The position numbers and the translations under genes were made by a program. A stretch of 18,156 nucleotides of DNA from CAVSRC01 sp963798195. Its GTDB lineage: Bacteria; Pseudomonadota; Alphaproteobacteria; Rhizobiales; Kaistiaceae. Where the stretch lies: contig CAWCSF010000014.1 in assembly GCA_963798195.1 (NCBI GenBank), forward strand, positions 1 to 18,156, in the 5' to 3' direction. Shown one piece after another: positions 8,024 through 15,288 of the stretch. Within the stretch, counting starts at the first letter, position 1, and every line of letters begins with the position of its first letter. Below the pieces are notes generated by a model. It was given only the letters and a program-made list of their open reading frames with translations. It was not told the DNA's origin and ran no database searches.

Positions 8024-9021
8024 ACGGTGACTCGGTTTGCGGCCGACGCGGATTCTTTCTCGCGTTGCCACCAAGCGACCAGACCTCCGAGTCCCTCGGC
8101 GAGCCCAACCCGGGCCTCGAATCCGAGCCGTTCGCGCGCGAGCCGCGTATCGGCGAGGCGGCGCGATACCGCCGACACGGCACGCGCCGGCTGGTATTCA
8201 ATGGCAAGGTCCGATCCCATGACCGCCAACAGCATTTCGGCAAGCTCCTTCAGCGTCGTCTCGATCCCGCTGGCGACATTGAAGACCATGCCGCCGACGT
8301 TTGCGCTTGCGGCGAGGACGAAGGCGCGCGCGACATCCTCGACATAGACGAAGTCCATCGATTGAGCGCCGTCGCCAAAGATGATCGGGGCCTCTCCGCG
8401 ATCGATTCGCTGCATCCAGCGCACGAGAACCTCGGTGTAAACACCGTGCACGTCCATTCTCGGGCCGTATACGTTGAAAGGCCTTAAAGCGACGTAGTCG
8501 AAGCCGTACATCTCACGAAAAGACGCAAGAAGCCCCTCGCTAAATAGTTTGGCCGCTCCATAGAGCGTCGTGTTCGCATAGGGATGGTGTGTTTCGTCCG
8601 TCGGAAAGCGCTCGGCCATCCCGTAAATGGAGGAGGACGAAGCAGCCACCAATCGGGTGACCTTTGCGGCTTCCGCGGCCTCGAAAACATTGAAGGCGCC
8701 GGTCGCCATAACCTCGACCGCAAGCCGCGGATCCTCGGCGCAATGGGTGAGGCGGATGGCCGCGAGGTGGAAGGCCACGTCGATCCCGGCAAAAGCTTTA
8801 GCGACGATCGAACGGTCGCGGATGTCACCCTCGATAAGCTTGAGACAGCCGCTCTCCAACGCATGACCAAGGTTCTCGACCCGCCCGCGCGTCAGGTTGT
8901 CGAGGACCACGATCTCCGCGGCGCCGGCCGCCAGCAATTGATCGGCAAGGTGAGAGCCGATGAGACCGGCGCCGCCGGTGATAAGGACTCGCGCACCATC
9001 GACTTGCGGCGGGATTTTCAC
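8020..9021 (-). CDS. NAD-dependent sugar epimerase (GalE/WbpP-like extended SDR)
   Basis: This 333-aa extended SDR shows GGAGLIGSHL (residues 16-25, NAD binding), the acidic DNLTRG after strand 2, FHLAAI (85-90), SSSSIYG (128-134), the catalytic LYGAAK (Tyr154, Lys158) and RPFNVYGPRM. A C-terminal SRRLADTRLARERLGFEA is typical of nucleotide-sugar 4-epimerases and related dehydratases. All catalytic residues are in place, unlike the second SDR of the operon. The GTG at 9021 is used because it forms a GTGA overlap with the aminotransferase stop and starts just before the Rossmann strand; the open frame runs longer but with low-complexity sequence. The likely substrate is a UDP- or dTDP-hexose, which sequence alone does not fix. 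Confidence 0.88.
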   Translation of the reverse strand: MKIPPQVDGARVLITGGAGLIGSHLADQLLAAGAAEIVVLDNLTRGRVENLGHALESGCLKLIEGDIRDRSIVAKAFAGIDVAFHLAAIRLTHCAEDPRLAVEVMATGAFNVFEAAEAAKVTRLVAASSSSIYGMAERFPTDETHHPYANTTLYGAAKLFSEGLLASFREMYGFDYVALRPFNVYGPRMDVHGVYTEVLVRWMQRIDRGEAPIIFGDGAQSMDFVYVEDVARAFVLAASANVGGMVFNVASGIETTLKELAEMLLAVMGSDLAIEYQPARAVSAVSRRLADTRLARERLGFEARVGLAEGLGGLVAWWQREKESASAANRVTV

Positions 9022-10172
9022 TGGATCGCCCAAGCGTCGGAATGGGCCTGCCGCGGCGGCGCAGGTGATTTCGTGGGCGCGGAGATCGCTGTGATCGCCT
9101 CGGCCACGGCCTCGACCTGCTCCGCTGTCAGCTCCGGGTGCACCGGCACGGAGAGTACCTCTCGGGCCGCTGCTTCGGCGTAGGGAAAGCTTCCCGCACC
9201 GTATCCGATGTCCGTCCAGCCGCTCCACTGATGAACCGGCGCAGGGTAATGGACCCGCGTCTCGATGCCCCGCCGATGGAATTCATCGGCTGCCAGATCG
9301 CGCCCCGGCGCCCGCAAAGCGTAGATGTGATACACGTGGCGCACGCCAAACCGTGTTCCGACAGACTTCAAGTTCTGGCCGGCAATCGCTGCATCGTAAA
9401 GTGCCGCGTTGGATCGGCGACGTTCCGTCCATTTGTCGAGGTGGCGGAGCTTGACGGTGAGCACGGCCGCCTGGATGGCGGCCATGCGCGCGTTGAAGCC
9501 GCGGATCGCCGGGCGGTCGTCATTTCCGCTGCCCCAGTCCCGCAAGGACCGAAGTCGTTTCGCGCAGTCAGCTCTGTTGGTCACCACCATTCCGGCGTCC
9601 CCGGCAGCACCGAGATTCTTGCTTGGATAGAAGCTGAAGCAGGCCGCGTCGGCGAGATTTCCGACGCGTCGGCCCTGATATTCCGCGCCGTGAGCCTGAG
9701 CTGCGTCTTCGATCACGAGCAGGCCGCGGCGACGGGCAATGGCAAGGATCGGATCCATGTCGGCCGGCTGACCATAGAGATGCACGGGGATGATCGCGCG
9801 CGTTCTGGCCGATATCGCGCTTTCGATTCGCGCCGGATCGATCGTCAGCGTTTCGGGATCGACGTCGACGAGTACTGGCCGTGCACCGGCTTGCAGGATA
9901 GATGAGGCCGTCGCGACGAAGGTGAAGGCGGTCGTGATGACCTCGTCGCCCGGACCAATGCCGAATGCGGCGAGCGTGAGATGCAGCGCACTGGTACCGG
10001 AATTGACGCCAACGCCGTGGGCGCAGCCGCAGTAGGCGGCGAATGCGGCCTCAAATTCCTCTACATGACGCCCCAAAGTGAACGCTCCGCCGAACATAAC
10101 TTCGGCGATGGCCGGCTCGAGCTCTTGACGAATCTTGGCGTGCTGAGCGGTTAGGTCGGCGAAGCGGATCAT
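9018..10172 (-). CDS. DegT/DnrJ/EryC1/StrS sugar aminotransferase
   Basis: This 384-aa PLP-dependent aminotransferase converts keto-sugar nucleotides to amino sugars, usually with glutamate as donor. Visible marks are VNSGTSALHL (57-66, phosphate binding), AFTFVATASSI, VHLYGQPADMDPI (130-142), the PLP-ring Asp156 in IEDAAQAHGA, the catalytic Lys185 in FYPSKNLGAAGDAG, and the C-terminal HYPAPVHQW. The length is normal and all key residues are present. The ATG at 10172 begins MIRFADLTAQ, the usual start of the fold; its Shine-Dalgarno is weak. It is the first gene of the six-gene operon, 125 nt after the PQQ dehydrogenase. The presence of an aminotransferase is the strongest hint that the operon product is an amino sugar. 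Confidence 0.9.
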   Translation of the reverse strand: MIRFADLTAQHAKIRQELEPAIAEVMFGGAFTLGRHVEEFEAAFAAYCGCAHGVGVNSGTSALHLTLAAFGIGPGDEVITTAFTFVATASSILQAGARPVLVDVDPETLTIDPARIESAISARTRAIIPVHLYGQPADMDPILAIARRRGLLVIEDAAQAHGAEYQGRRVGNLADAACFSFYPSKNLGAAGDAGMVVTNRADCAKRLRSLRDWGSGNDDRPAIRGFNARMAAIQAAVLTVKLRHLDKWTERRRSNAALYDAAIAGQNLKSVGTRFGVRHVYHIYALRAPGRDLAADEFHRRGIETRVHYPAPVHQWSGWTDIGYGAGSFPYAEAAAREVLSVPVHPELTAEQVEAVAEAITAISAPTKSPAPPRQAHSDAWAIQ

Positions 10173-10296
10173 ACAGGGATTGTCCACTCGCACTCTTGGG
10201 ACGCGGGCGGCCTTCCGTCGAGAGAACGGCGGCACCCCACCGCCAGCAGCACTCTGGCGCAGAAGTCTAGAGGACTCAAGCAACCGTTGCCGGCTG

Positions 10297-11955
10297 TCAG
10301 CGCCGAAGTGCTCCCAACTCGTCCACAGCCTCGCGCACGCCTTCGGGCGGAAGCATGGGTTTCGGCATGGTTGTTCCGTGGGCGAAACCGGAAGGATCGG
10401 ACAAGAAGGCCGTCAGCGATTCGCGCGTCCACTTGCCAGGAACCGCCTTCAGCGCCTCGGAATAAGTCACGTTGGCCTGTGAAGCGATGTCCGCGCCGAC
10501 GAGACCAGCAAGCCTCGGCGCATTGGGGTTGGAATGACACTCCTCGCAACCCGAATCCCGCAAGACGTTGGCCGCCACCGGATGCCAGTTGTCGGCTTCC
10601 TGCATGTGATGGGGGATCATGTAACCAAAGGTGCCATCGTCGAAAAGCAGGTAGATCCGGCCTCTGCCGATCGCAACATCCCTGACCCGCTGCCTCATGG
10701 GTATGGCCTCGTCATACACGACGCTGGTCCCGTTCATTCTGAGACGGTGGAGCGCGCGCCCTGCAAGGGCACTCACGAGCAGATCGCCATCCCAACGCGG
10801 ATCGAGATCCTCGACAAGCACGAGAGCACTCGGTGCGATCGATGGAACCCATGCAAAGGCAGGCTCGGAAAAGCCCTCGTGGCGCCCCTGCTCGTGGCTC
10901 AACGGCCAATACTTCGCGTCGCCCGCCGGGTCGGTGTAAAGCACGCCCAGGGTCACGTTGGGCCAGCCGAAATTCAATCCTTTGCGGATCCAGTTCAGTT
11001 CGTCGCCGCCCATCGCGCCGTGCTCGGTGGACCAGAGTCTCCCCGCCCCGTCTAGTGCCAGGCCCTGCGGATTGCGGTGCCCCATCGACCATTGCTCGAC
11101 CACCCCGGTCAGCGGATCGAAATGGAATACGCGCCCATAGGTGCTTCCGGGCTCCTGCGCGACCGCAGGCCGCTTGCTGTCGATTCCGTCGAATTCCAGA
11201 TCGCCGGTCGTAACGAACAGCCCACCATCCGGCGCCCGAACGATGCGGCCGCCCGACTGAATGCCGGCGAACGGAACCCGTGTTTCGGCAAACGGCAAGC
11301 AAGGCGTCCCATCGATCAGGACCTTCCAGTCGAGGAGCACCGGCTGGGCACCCGTCGCAAGGGGAGCGGTCCAATCCGCCGGCAATCGCGCCTCTTCAAG
11401 GCGGGTCGAGAAACAAACGCGCTCCGGGTCGTAGTAGTCATGCGTGACCGCAAGATGCTCGCCGTCGCTCTCGGCAAATAACTCCAGGTCCTGATACCGC
11501 ACGGTATCGGGATTGAAATTCCTGCCGGAAGGCGTGCGGTCCGGAAGTCTGTTTTGGTTGGTATCGGGAAGCTTGAACGCAAGAGTTGACAGGTCGTCGC
11601 GCTCGAAGCTGTAGAACGCGACTCTGCCATCCAGATCGCGGGCAATGAGAATGCCTGCGTCGGCGAGCGCCATCCCTCCGCCGGCCCCCGGCAGAGGACT
11701 GTTGTCGTTGATGACGGTGAGGTCGAAATTCAACAGCCCGGAGTCTACCTGCCCCTGTCTCGGCGGCAATGCCCCAACCCGGCGCAGAAGGCCGGTCACC
11801 TGCTGGCCCGCGGCGTAAACCGAGGTCCAGGGAAATCCGCGATACACTCCGGTGACCACGCCCCAGGTGAAGAAACCGGCGGCGACCACGATCACGAAAA
11901 CGATCCCGCGAGCGCTCACTGCATGCACCTCTTGCGATCCAGCGGGCTCCGTCAT
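10297..11955 (-). CDS. Membrane-anchored PQQ-type sugar dehydrogenase with C-terminal cytochrome c
   Basis: This protein is 552 aa. An N-terminal membrane helix at about 17-37 (IVFVIVVAAGFF within it) would anchor it with the catalytic part in the periplasm. Residues of about 70-450 form a beta-propeller like soluble glucose dehydrogenases (GSDH family), with GHRNPQGLALD (292-302), STEHGAMGGDELNW (309-322) and GLNFGWPNV. A C-terminal mono-haem cytochrome c domain follows, with CEECH (470-474) and a likely axial Met530 in GTTMPKP. Electrons from substrate oxidation would pass to the fused haem and then to the respiratory chain. PQQ biosynthesis genes are not in the window. The ATG at 11955 lacks a clear Shine-Dalgarno; GTG at 11919, with AGAGGT 7 nt upstream, is a good alternative. 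The substrate (aldose or other) is unassigned. Confidence 0.83.
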   Translation of the reverse strand: MTEPAGSQEVHAVSARGIVFVIVVAAGFFTWGVVTGVYRGFPWTSVYAAGQQVTGLLRRVGALPPRQGQVDSGLLNFDLTVINDNSPLPGAGGGMALADAGILIARDLDGRVAFYSFERDDLSTLAFKLPDTNQNRLPDRTPSGRNFNPDTVRYQDLELFAESDGEHLAVTHDYYDPERVCFSTRLEEARLPADWTAPLATGAQPVLLDWKVLIDGTPCLPFAETRVPFAGIQSGGRIVRAPDGGLFVTTGDLEFDGIDSKRPAVAQEPGSTYGRVFHFDPLTGVVEQWSMGHRNPQGLALDGAGRLWSTEHGAMGGDELNWIRKGLNFGWPNVTLGVLYTDPAGDAKYWPLSHEQGRHEGFSEPAFAWVPSIAPSALVLVEDLDPRWDGDLLVSALAGRALHRLRMNGTSVVYDEAIPMRQRVRDVAIGRGRIYLLFDDGTFGYMIPHHMQEADNWHPVAANVLRDSGCEECHSNPNAPRLAGLVGADIASQANVTYSEALKAVPGKWTRESLTAFLSDPSGFAHGTTMPKPMLPPEGVREAVDELGALRR

Positions 11956-12106
11956 AGCACCAAACGAAACTCGAAAACGAGCGCTTCCTCGCTGCAAGAC
12001 CCGCAAGCCGGGGCCGTCAGTTCGTCTCCTCGCAGTTCGGGAAGCTTGCCGGCAGGTGGCACGACCCTTCCGCCTGCCCGGTTCTCCCGAACGATCGAGC
12101 ACTGAC

Positions 12107-12277
12107 ATGGCGCGCCGCGCGCATCATCCGGACGCTTTCCATCGCGGTCAGGTCGAGGCCATGGCCGGCTTCGGAGTTCCTGAGGCTGACGTCGCGCGTG
12201 TTCCGTCCGTCGATCCGAGGACGCTGGTGGATGGCCCGGTGAAGATCGAGCTATCCTGGCTGGACTCCAAGCTGTGA
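12107..12277 (+). pseudogene. Remnant of a phage-type helix-turn-helix protein
   Basis: The 56-aa open frame contains RGQVEAMAGFGVPEADVAR and VDPRTL. This resembles the N-terminal helix-turn-helix of small proteins found in alphaproteobacterial prophage and gene-transfer regions, where I recall 'R.QVE.L.G.G....IA.V..IDPKTLRKHYRDEL'. Here the similarity stops right after VDPRTL: the expected RKHYRDEL is absent and the frame ends about 18 residues later. The gene therefore looks truncated or internally deleted. It is the only plus-strand coding-like segment between two minus-strand genes. Family recognition is from memory. Confidence 0.45.
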
Positions 12278-12458
12278 CCGAGCGGGCCTGTGGGCCCGCG
12301 GCATGCCCGTTGTCGCGCAATGCTTCGTCCAAGGGCACGACGTGGCAGCGGATGGTGAGCGCGGGCCATGCCTGTGACTGGGTCGCGATTTCGGGCGGCG
12401 CGTACGGCAGCCAAGGTGGAGCCAGCTGCGGCCGGTGACTCCCGCAGTTGGCCTCAGA

Positions 12459-12510
12459 GCGGACATTGCAATTTGCCGCTCATTTCCGCTTCTGACCCTT
12501 TGCGGACATT
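12459..12510. repeat. Degenerate GCGGACATT repeat unit
   Basis: GCGGACATT occurs twice (12459-12467, 12502-12510), with the partly complementary CCGCTTCTGACCC between them. It belongs to the same 'TCCGCTT...AAGCGGAC' intergenic family as the copy at 13861-13885. It lies directly after the monooxygenase stop and may act as a 3' hairpin. Confidence 0.5.
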
Positions 12511-12519
12511 GGATAGCCC

Positions 12520-13758
12520 TCATGCGCGGTCAAGGCGTCCAAGGATATGCGTCACCATCGTACGAGCTTCCTCTGTGGCCGCGAGGATCGTCCCCGACTT
12601 ACGGGTAGAGGCAAAGTCGAGGCCGGGGAAATAGAGCCCGCTCGCTGCACCTATGCCGTTCACGTGGCACGGCTGTTGATCCGTGCCGATGGCACCAGGG
12701 ACCTTGAGCCAACTGAAATCGCCGTCGAAGCCAGTGCACCAGATGATGGTGCCGATACCGTTGGCCTTCAGGTCGAGCGAGGTCATTGGCGGCGACGGGA
12801 CCTTAGCGGCTACCACCTCGGCCGGGTCGTCTGTAGCGTCTGGCGCCTTGATGCCCGCTCGCGCGATGTAGTCGTCGATCCTGCGGCGTAAGGTTGCCGA
12901 TGCCTCGTCGGCGAAGCGGATGTTTTCGGCGACGTCATCGGAGAAGGCCACCACCATGCCTTCGCCTCTTTCCAGCCTCCCGAGCAGCACGACACCGAGA
13001 GCGCTCAGTGACTGCAAGCTTAAAGTCTCGAGCGCGCCCTGCAAGGCACGGGCTGGGACAGCACCAGACGGCAGGACAAATTCCTCGCGTCGCTGCTCCA
13101 GCATGTCGCCATCAACGAGCCAGAGGGCCAGATTTCGGCCTCGATAGCGCCACGGAATACGGCCGAGCTTGCTTGTCGCAAGGAAGACTTCTCGACCGGC
13201 GTCGGCAAGATCCTTGGCAATCTGGCCACCCGACTGGCCGCTTCCCACTACAAGCACCGCCCCCGGTTCGAGGCCCGCGGCAGAACGGTAGCTTGATGCA
13301 TCGATTTGACGGACACGTGGAGAGATCTGCTGCGACACCGCCGGACGTTTCGGTCGATTGAGGCTGCCGCTTGCGACTACCACGTTCCGAGCACTCAACC
13401 TTCGCCCCGATGTCCGTACGACAAAGCCGTTCGCGGTGTCCGGCGTTACGTCGATCACTGACTTGCCAACATGGACGGGCAGGTTGTGCCTGGAGGTAAA
13501 GTCCTCCAGCATGGAAACGAACTCGTCGCGGGTCATCGCGCCTTCTGGATCGTTTCCGTCGTAACAGTCCCCGGGCATCACCGTGAGAACTCGAGGGATG
13601 TTGAAGTGAAAGGAGTCCCAGCGTTGCGAGCGCCACGTTTCTCCTATTCGTCCACGCTCAAGTACCACATGCGAAATGCCTGAGGCGCGCAGGCCATGGC
13701 TGATGCTGAGCCCGGCCCAACCGGCGCCGACAACCACCACGTCAAGAACGTCGCTCAC
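12520..13758 (-). CDS. FAD/NAD(P)H-dependent monooxygenase (FMO/CzcO-like)
   Basis: This 412-aa flavoprotein has two Rossmann motifs. GAGWAGL at 11-17 binds FAD and GSGQSG at 172-177 binds NAD(P)H. ERGRIGETWRSQRWDSF (34-50) is a hallmark of flavin-containing monooxygenases and CzcO-like oxidoreductases. A late IIWCTGFDGDFSWL and GLYFPGLDF complete the fold. Where the classical FMO fingerprint has His, this protein reads QIDASSY, with Asp153. Family members oxygenate N, S or carbonyl carbon of small substrates, and some serve in metal or indole metabolism; the substrate here is unknown. The GTG start at 13758 is supported by a GGGGGGAT Shine-Dalgarno 4 nt upstream. It is a stand-alone minus-strand gene flanked by repeat-bearing spacers. 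Confidence 0.85.
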   Translation of the reverse strand: MSDVLDVVVVGAGWAGLSISHGLRASGISHVVLERGRIGETWRSQRWDSFHFNIPRVLTVMPGDCYDGNDPEGAMTRDEFVSMLEDFTSRHNLPVHVGKSVIDVTPDTANGFVVRTSGRRLSARNVVVASGSLNRPKRPAVSQQISPRVRQIDASSYRSAAGLEPGAVLVVGSGQSGGQIAKDLADAGREVFLATSKLGRIPWRYRGRNLALWLVDGDMLEQRREEFVLPSGAVPARALQGALETLSLQSLSALGVVLLGRLERGEGMVVAFSDDVAENIRFADEASATLRRRIDDYIARAGIKAPDATDDPAEVVAAKVPSPPMTSLDLKANGIGTIIWCTGFDGDFSWLKVPGAIGTDQQPCHVNGIGAASGLYFPGLDFASTRKSGTILAATEEARTMVTHILGRLDRA

Positions 13759-13860
13759 GTCGATCCCCCCGGTCGTTAAGCCATTTTAGCAGCTCATGGC
13801 TTCCCGGGTGATAGGCCTCTCGCCTTTGGAGTAGCGAATCGCAGTCGGCGCAGCCTTCCA

Positions 13861-13885
13861 TGTCCGCTTTTGGCGCAAAGCGGAC
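13861..13885. repeat. GTCCGCTTT/AAAGCGGAC inverted repeat
   Basis: Perfect 9-bp arms (13862-13870 and 13877-13885) surround TGGCGC. The plus-strand translation opens MSAFGAKRTY, a spurious peptide start that I recall being predicted repeatedly in Bradyrhizobium-type genomes because this repeat occurs many times. It is best treated as a small palindromic intergenic repeat, not a gene. Confidence 0.6.
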
Positions 13886-14139
13886 CTACAGGGTCTCCCT
13901 GACGATCATCCGTTGCCTAGACCACTCGATGGGAAATTTCTCCAGGGCGCGGTCGCCATATCCAAGCCTGCCGGGCACCGTTCCTCGGTGGTTATCCCCG
14001 CGTTGCTGCTGGCACCCCTCGCGGCCGCCGGAAGCCCAGGCGCAGAACATGGCCCATTGGCGGAATACGGAGTCCACCTCTTCCCCGCGAACGTTGTCGC
14101 CGACTCCGACCAGTTCGGCAACGTCGATGGACGCGGTTG

Positions 14140-14164
14140 GGAGCCGGCGAAGAACGCCGGCTCC
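14140..14164 (-). terminator. Hairpin ending the small-protein operon
   Basis: GGAGCCGGCG (14140-14149) and CGCCGGCTCC (14155-14164) form a perfect 10-bp stem with a 5-nt loop, about 60 nt beyond the stop of the 116-aa gene. There is no T run, so it may stabilise the 3' end rather than terminate transcription. Confidence 0.5.
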
Positions 14165-14225
14165 GGTACTTCGATCCCCGATCGTCGCAATTGGCGGATC
14201 GAAAATCCCTGCGGTGCAGTTCGGT

Positions 14226-14576
14226 TCAGGTGCTGGTCGTCAAAATGGTCGCGCAAGAGGCAGCAACGCCTTTCACAGGATCCTTGCTGCCCGGCATTGT
14301 CGCCCAGCCGCCCTTTTCGACGTAGCTTGACTGCTCGTAGCTGCGCATCGTTTTGAGTTCGGCGAGCTTGGCGTCGACGTCGGACTGCTCGCGGAATTGC
14401 AGCGCGCAAATCGGGGCCAAGGCCGCAATGACCGCGGTCTCGGCGCCGTCTTTCGCCGCCGCCGCGGAACTGCCGCCCGTCACCCAGCCGCCCATCGTGA
14501 AGCCGAAAATGGCCAGAGCGGCTGCTCCGCCAATGGCGCCCCAGGCTGCCGGCTTGAGTTCCTTGGGAGTTTTCAT
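14226..14576 (-). CDS. 116-aa membrane-anchored protein, unknown function
   Basis: The protein opens MKTPKELKPAAWGAIGGAAA and has one hydrophobic helix at about residues 11-33 with a GxxxG-like glycine pattern (FTMGGWVTGG). A soluble half follows with two Cys (PICALQF, AASCATI), AELKTMRSYEQSSYV and EKGGWATMPGS. An AAGGAA Shine-Dalgarno precedes the ATG by about 9 nt. I recall homologues of the same length and layout in Bradyrhizobium-type genomes, all uncharacterised; the block around SSYVEKGGWATMPGS seems the most conserved. The two Cys could form a periplasmic disulfide if the helix is a signal anchor, which is inference. It is the last gene of the four-gene minus-strand set and lies 78 nt after the 94-aa gene. 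Confidence 0.72.
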   Translation of the reverse strand: MKTPKELKPAAWGAIGGAAALAIFGFTMGGWVTGGSSAAAAKDGAETAVIAALAPICALQFREQSDVDAKLAELKTMRSYEQSSYVEKGGWATMPGSKDPVKGVAASCATILTTST

Positions 14577-14654
14577 GGAGCTTTTTCCTTCTTTTTGTTG
14601 CGAGCCGTGCCCGCCGGGGTTTGTTGCCAGAACGCGGCGAGGTACAAACGGAAT

Positions 14655-14939
14655 TCAGCGCACCGCCTCGCGTTCTGCCGGCGGTGGAACGGTCAGACCG
14701 GCGTCGCGCATCAGGCTCGCCTCGAGGTCGATCGGGTTGATGGGATAGCTCTGGCTGGTGCCACCGCGTGAGAGCAGGATCGTCGTGGCGACACGGCGCC
14801 ACGCAACCTGCGTCATGCTGTCGATCTGCTCTTCGTCCGTGGTCACGTGGTATTCGCCGGGCGGTTGCACGTCGTCTATGCCGCTGAGACGAAAGGGCTG
14901 CGTGAATCGCACGGTCTTGACGGTGGACCGGATCGTCAC
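14655..14939 (-). CDS. 94-aa soluble conserved protein, unknown function
   Basis: The product starts at GTG 14939, which overlaps the DUF1488 stop by 4 nt (GTGA), so translation is probably coupled. It reads as a small beta-rich protein: VRFTQPFRLSGIDDVQPPG, GEYHVTTDEEQIDSM, then RRVATTILLSRGG and a C-terminal NPIDLEASLMRDAGL. I recall similar short proteins ('FxLxGxDxxxPAGxYxVxTDEE') in Bradyrhizobium relatives, annotated hypothetical. The pairing with DUF1488 suggests a shared, still unknown, role. No membrane segment or signal peptide is seen. Confidence 0.7.
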   Translation of the reverse strand: MTIRSTVKTVRFTQPFRLSGIDDVQPPGEYHVTTDEEQIDSMTQVAWRRVATTILLSRGGTSQSYPINPIDLEASLMRDAGLTVPPPAEREAVR

Positions 14940-15220
14940 GCCGATGCAGCCCGCGAGAACTGGTCGCCGGTGAGGTTGTAGAAGCTGCGGTGCTGGCCGG
15001 GGGCATAGACCTTCGCGGCCACGGCGAAGATGCGCTCGCGGCCCGCGTCGAAAGCAGCCAGGATTCCTGCCTCTGTGTTCTGTGTCTTGGGGTAGAGGAT
15101 GAAGATTGCGTTCTCCTCCAGGAAGAACGGCACCTCCATCGCGGTGTCGTGACCCCAGAAGCGAATGCGGCGTCGGTCGGGATCGTAGCTGCGGCTGGGA
15201 TTGGGGAAGTTGAGGCTCAT
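14936..15220 (-). CDS. DUF1488 family protein
   Basis: This 94-aa soluble protein matches DUF1488. It opens MSLNFPNPSRSYD, then RIRFWGHDTAMEVPFFLE (residues 18-35), the conserved core, followed by an AFDAGRERIFAVAAKVY helix (56-72) and a short tail. DUF1488 members are about 80-95 aa, common in Rhizobiales and Burkholderia relatives, and have no established function. The ATG at 15220 is set by an AAGGAG Shine-Dalgarno about 9 nt upstream. The gene follows the 39-aa gene by 68 nt, a gap holding a GC-rich hairpin, and overlaps the next 94-aa gene by 4 nt. Confidence 0.82.
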   Translation of the reverse strand: MSLNFPNPSRSYDPDRRRIRFWGHDTAMEVPFFLEENAIFILYPKTQNTEAGILAAFDAGRERIFAVAAKVYAPGQHRSFYNLTGDQFSRAASA

Positions 15221-15245
15221 GGTCGACGCTCCTTGCGGCAGTGGA

Positions 15246-15270
15246 GGGGAGCAGAAGTGCGAGGCTCCCC
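15246..15270. other. Intercistronic hairpin before DUF1488
   Basis: GGGGAGC (15246-15252) and GCTCCCC (15264-15270) can pair around an 11-nt loop. It lies between the 39-aa gene and DUF1488, just upstream of the DUF1488 Shine-Dalgarno. It could process or attenuate the transcript; no T run follows on the minus strand. Confidence 0.35.
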
Positions 15271-15288
15271 CCGAAAATCCCGGTGCGA

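Larger units (their letters stand above)
11956..12519. other. 564-bp spacer with gene remnant and repeats
   Basis: Between the PQQ dehydrogenase and the monooxygenase, both on the minus strand, no intact gene is seen. The spacer holds a 56-aa helix-turn-helix remnant (12107-12277), a GC hairpin (GCGGGCC 12282-12288, GGCCCGC 12293-12299) and paired GCGGACATT repeats (12459-12467 and 12502-12510). The sugar dehydrogenase promoter must lie near 11956-12100 but is not recognisable. Confidence 0.5.
13759..14225. other. 467-bp spacer with repeat and terminator
   Basis: No gene is supported. Open frames here (for example 13913-14356 plus) have no domain and run into the opposite-strand gene at 14226. 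The spacer contains the AAAGCGGAC repeat (13861-13885), a perfect 10-bp hairpin (14140-14164) downstream of the small-gene operon, and presumably the monooxygenase promoter within 13759-13850. Confidence 0.45.

Noticed and set aside
9022..9228. Longer N-terminus for the GalE-like epimerase
   Set aside because: The extra 69 residues are Arg/Gly low-complexity sequence overlapping the aminotransferase coding region; GTG at 9021 gives a 4-nt overlap and starts right before the Rossmann fold.
13860..14330. Plus-strand frame beginning MSAFGAKRTY
   Set aside because: The start is the translated palindromic repeat known to produce false gene calls, and the rest lacks any domain and runs across the 116-aa gene.
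13906..15006. Long minus-strand open frame through the small-gene region
   Set aside because: It is Arg/Ser/Pro-rich and out of frame with the DUF1488, 94-aa and 116-aa genes, which have better start signals and recognisable sequence.
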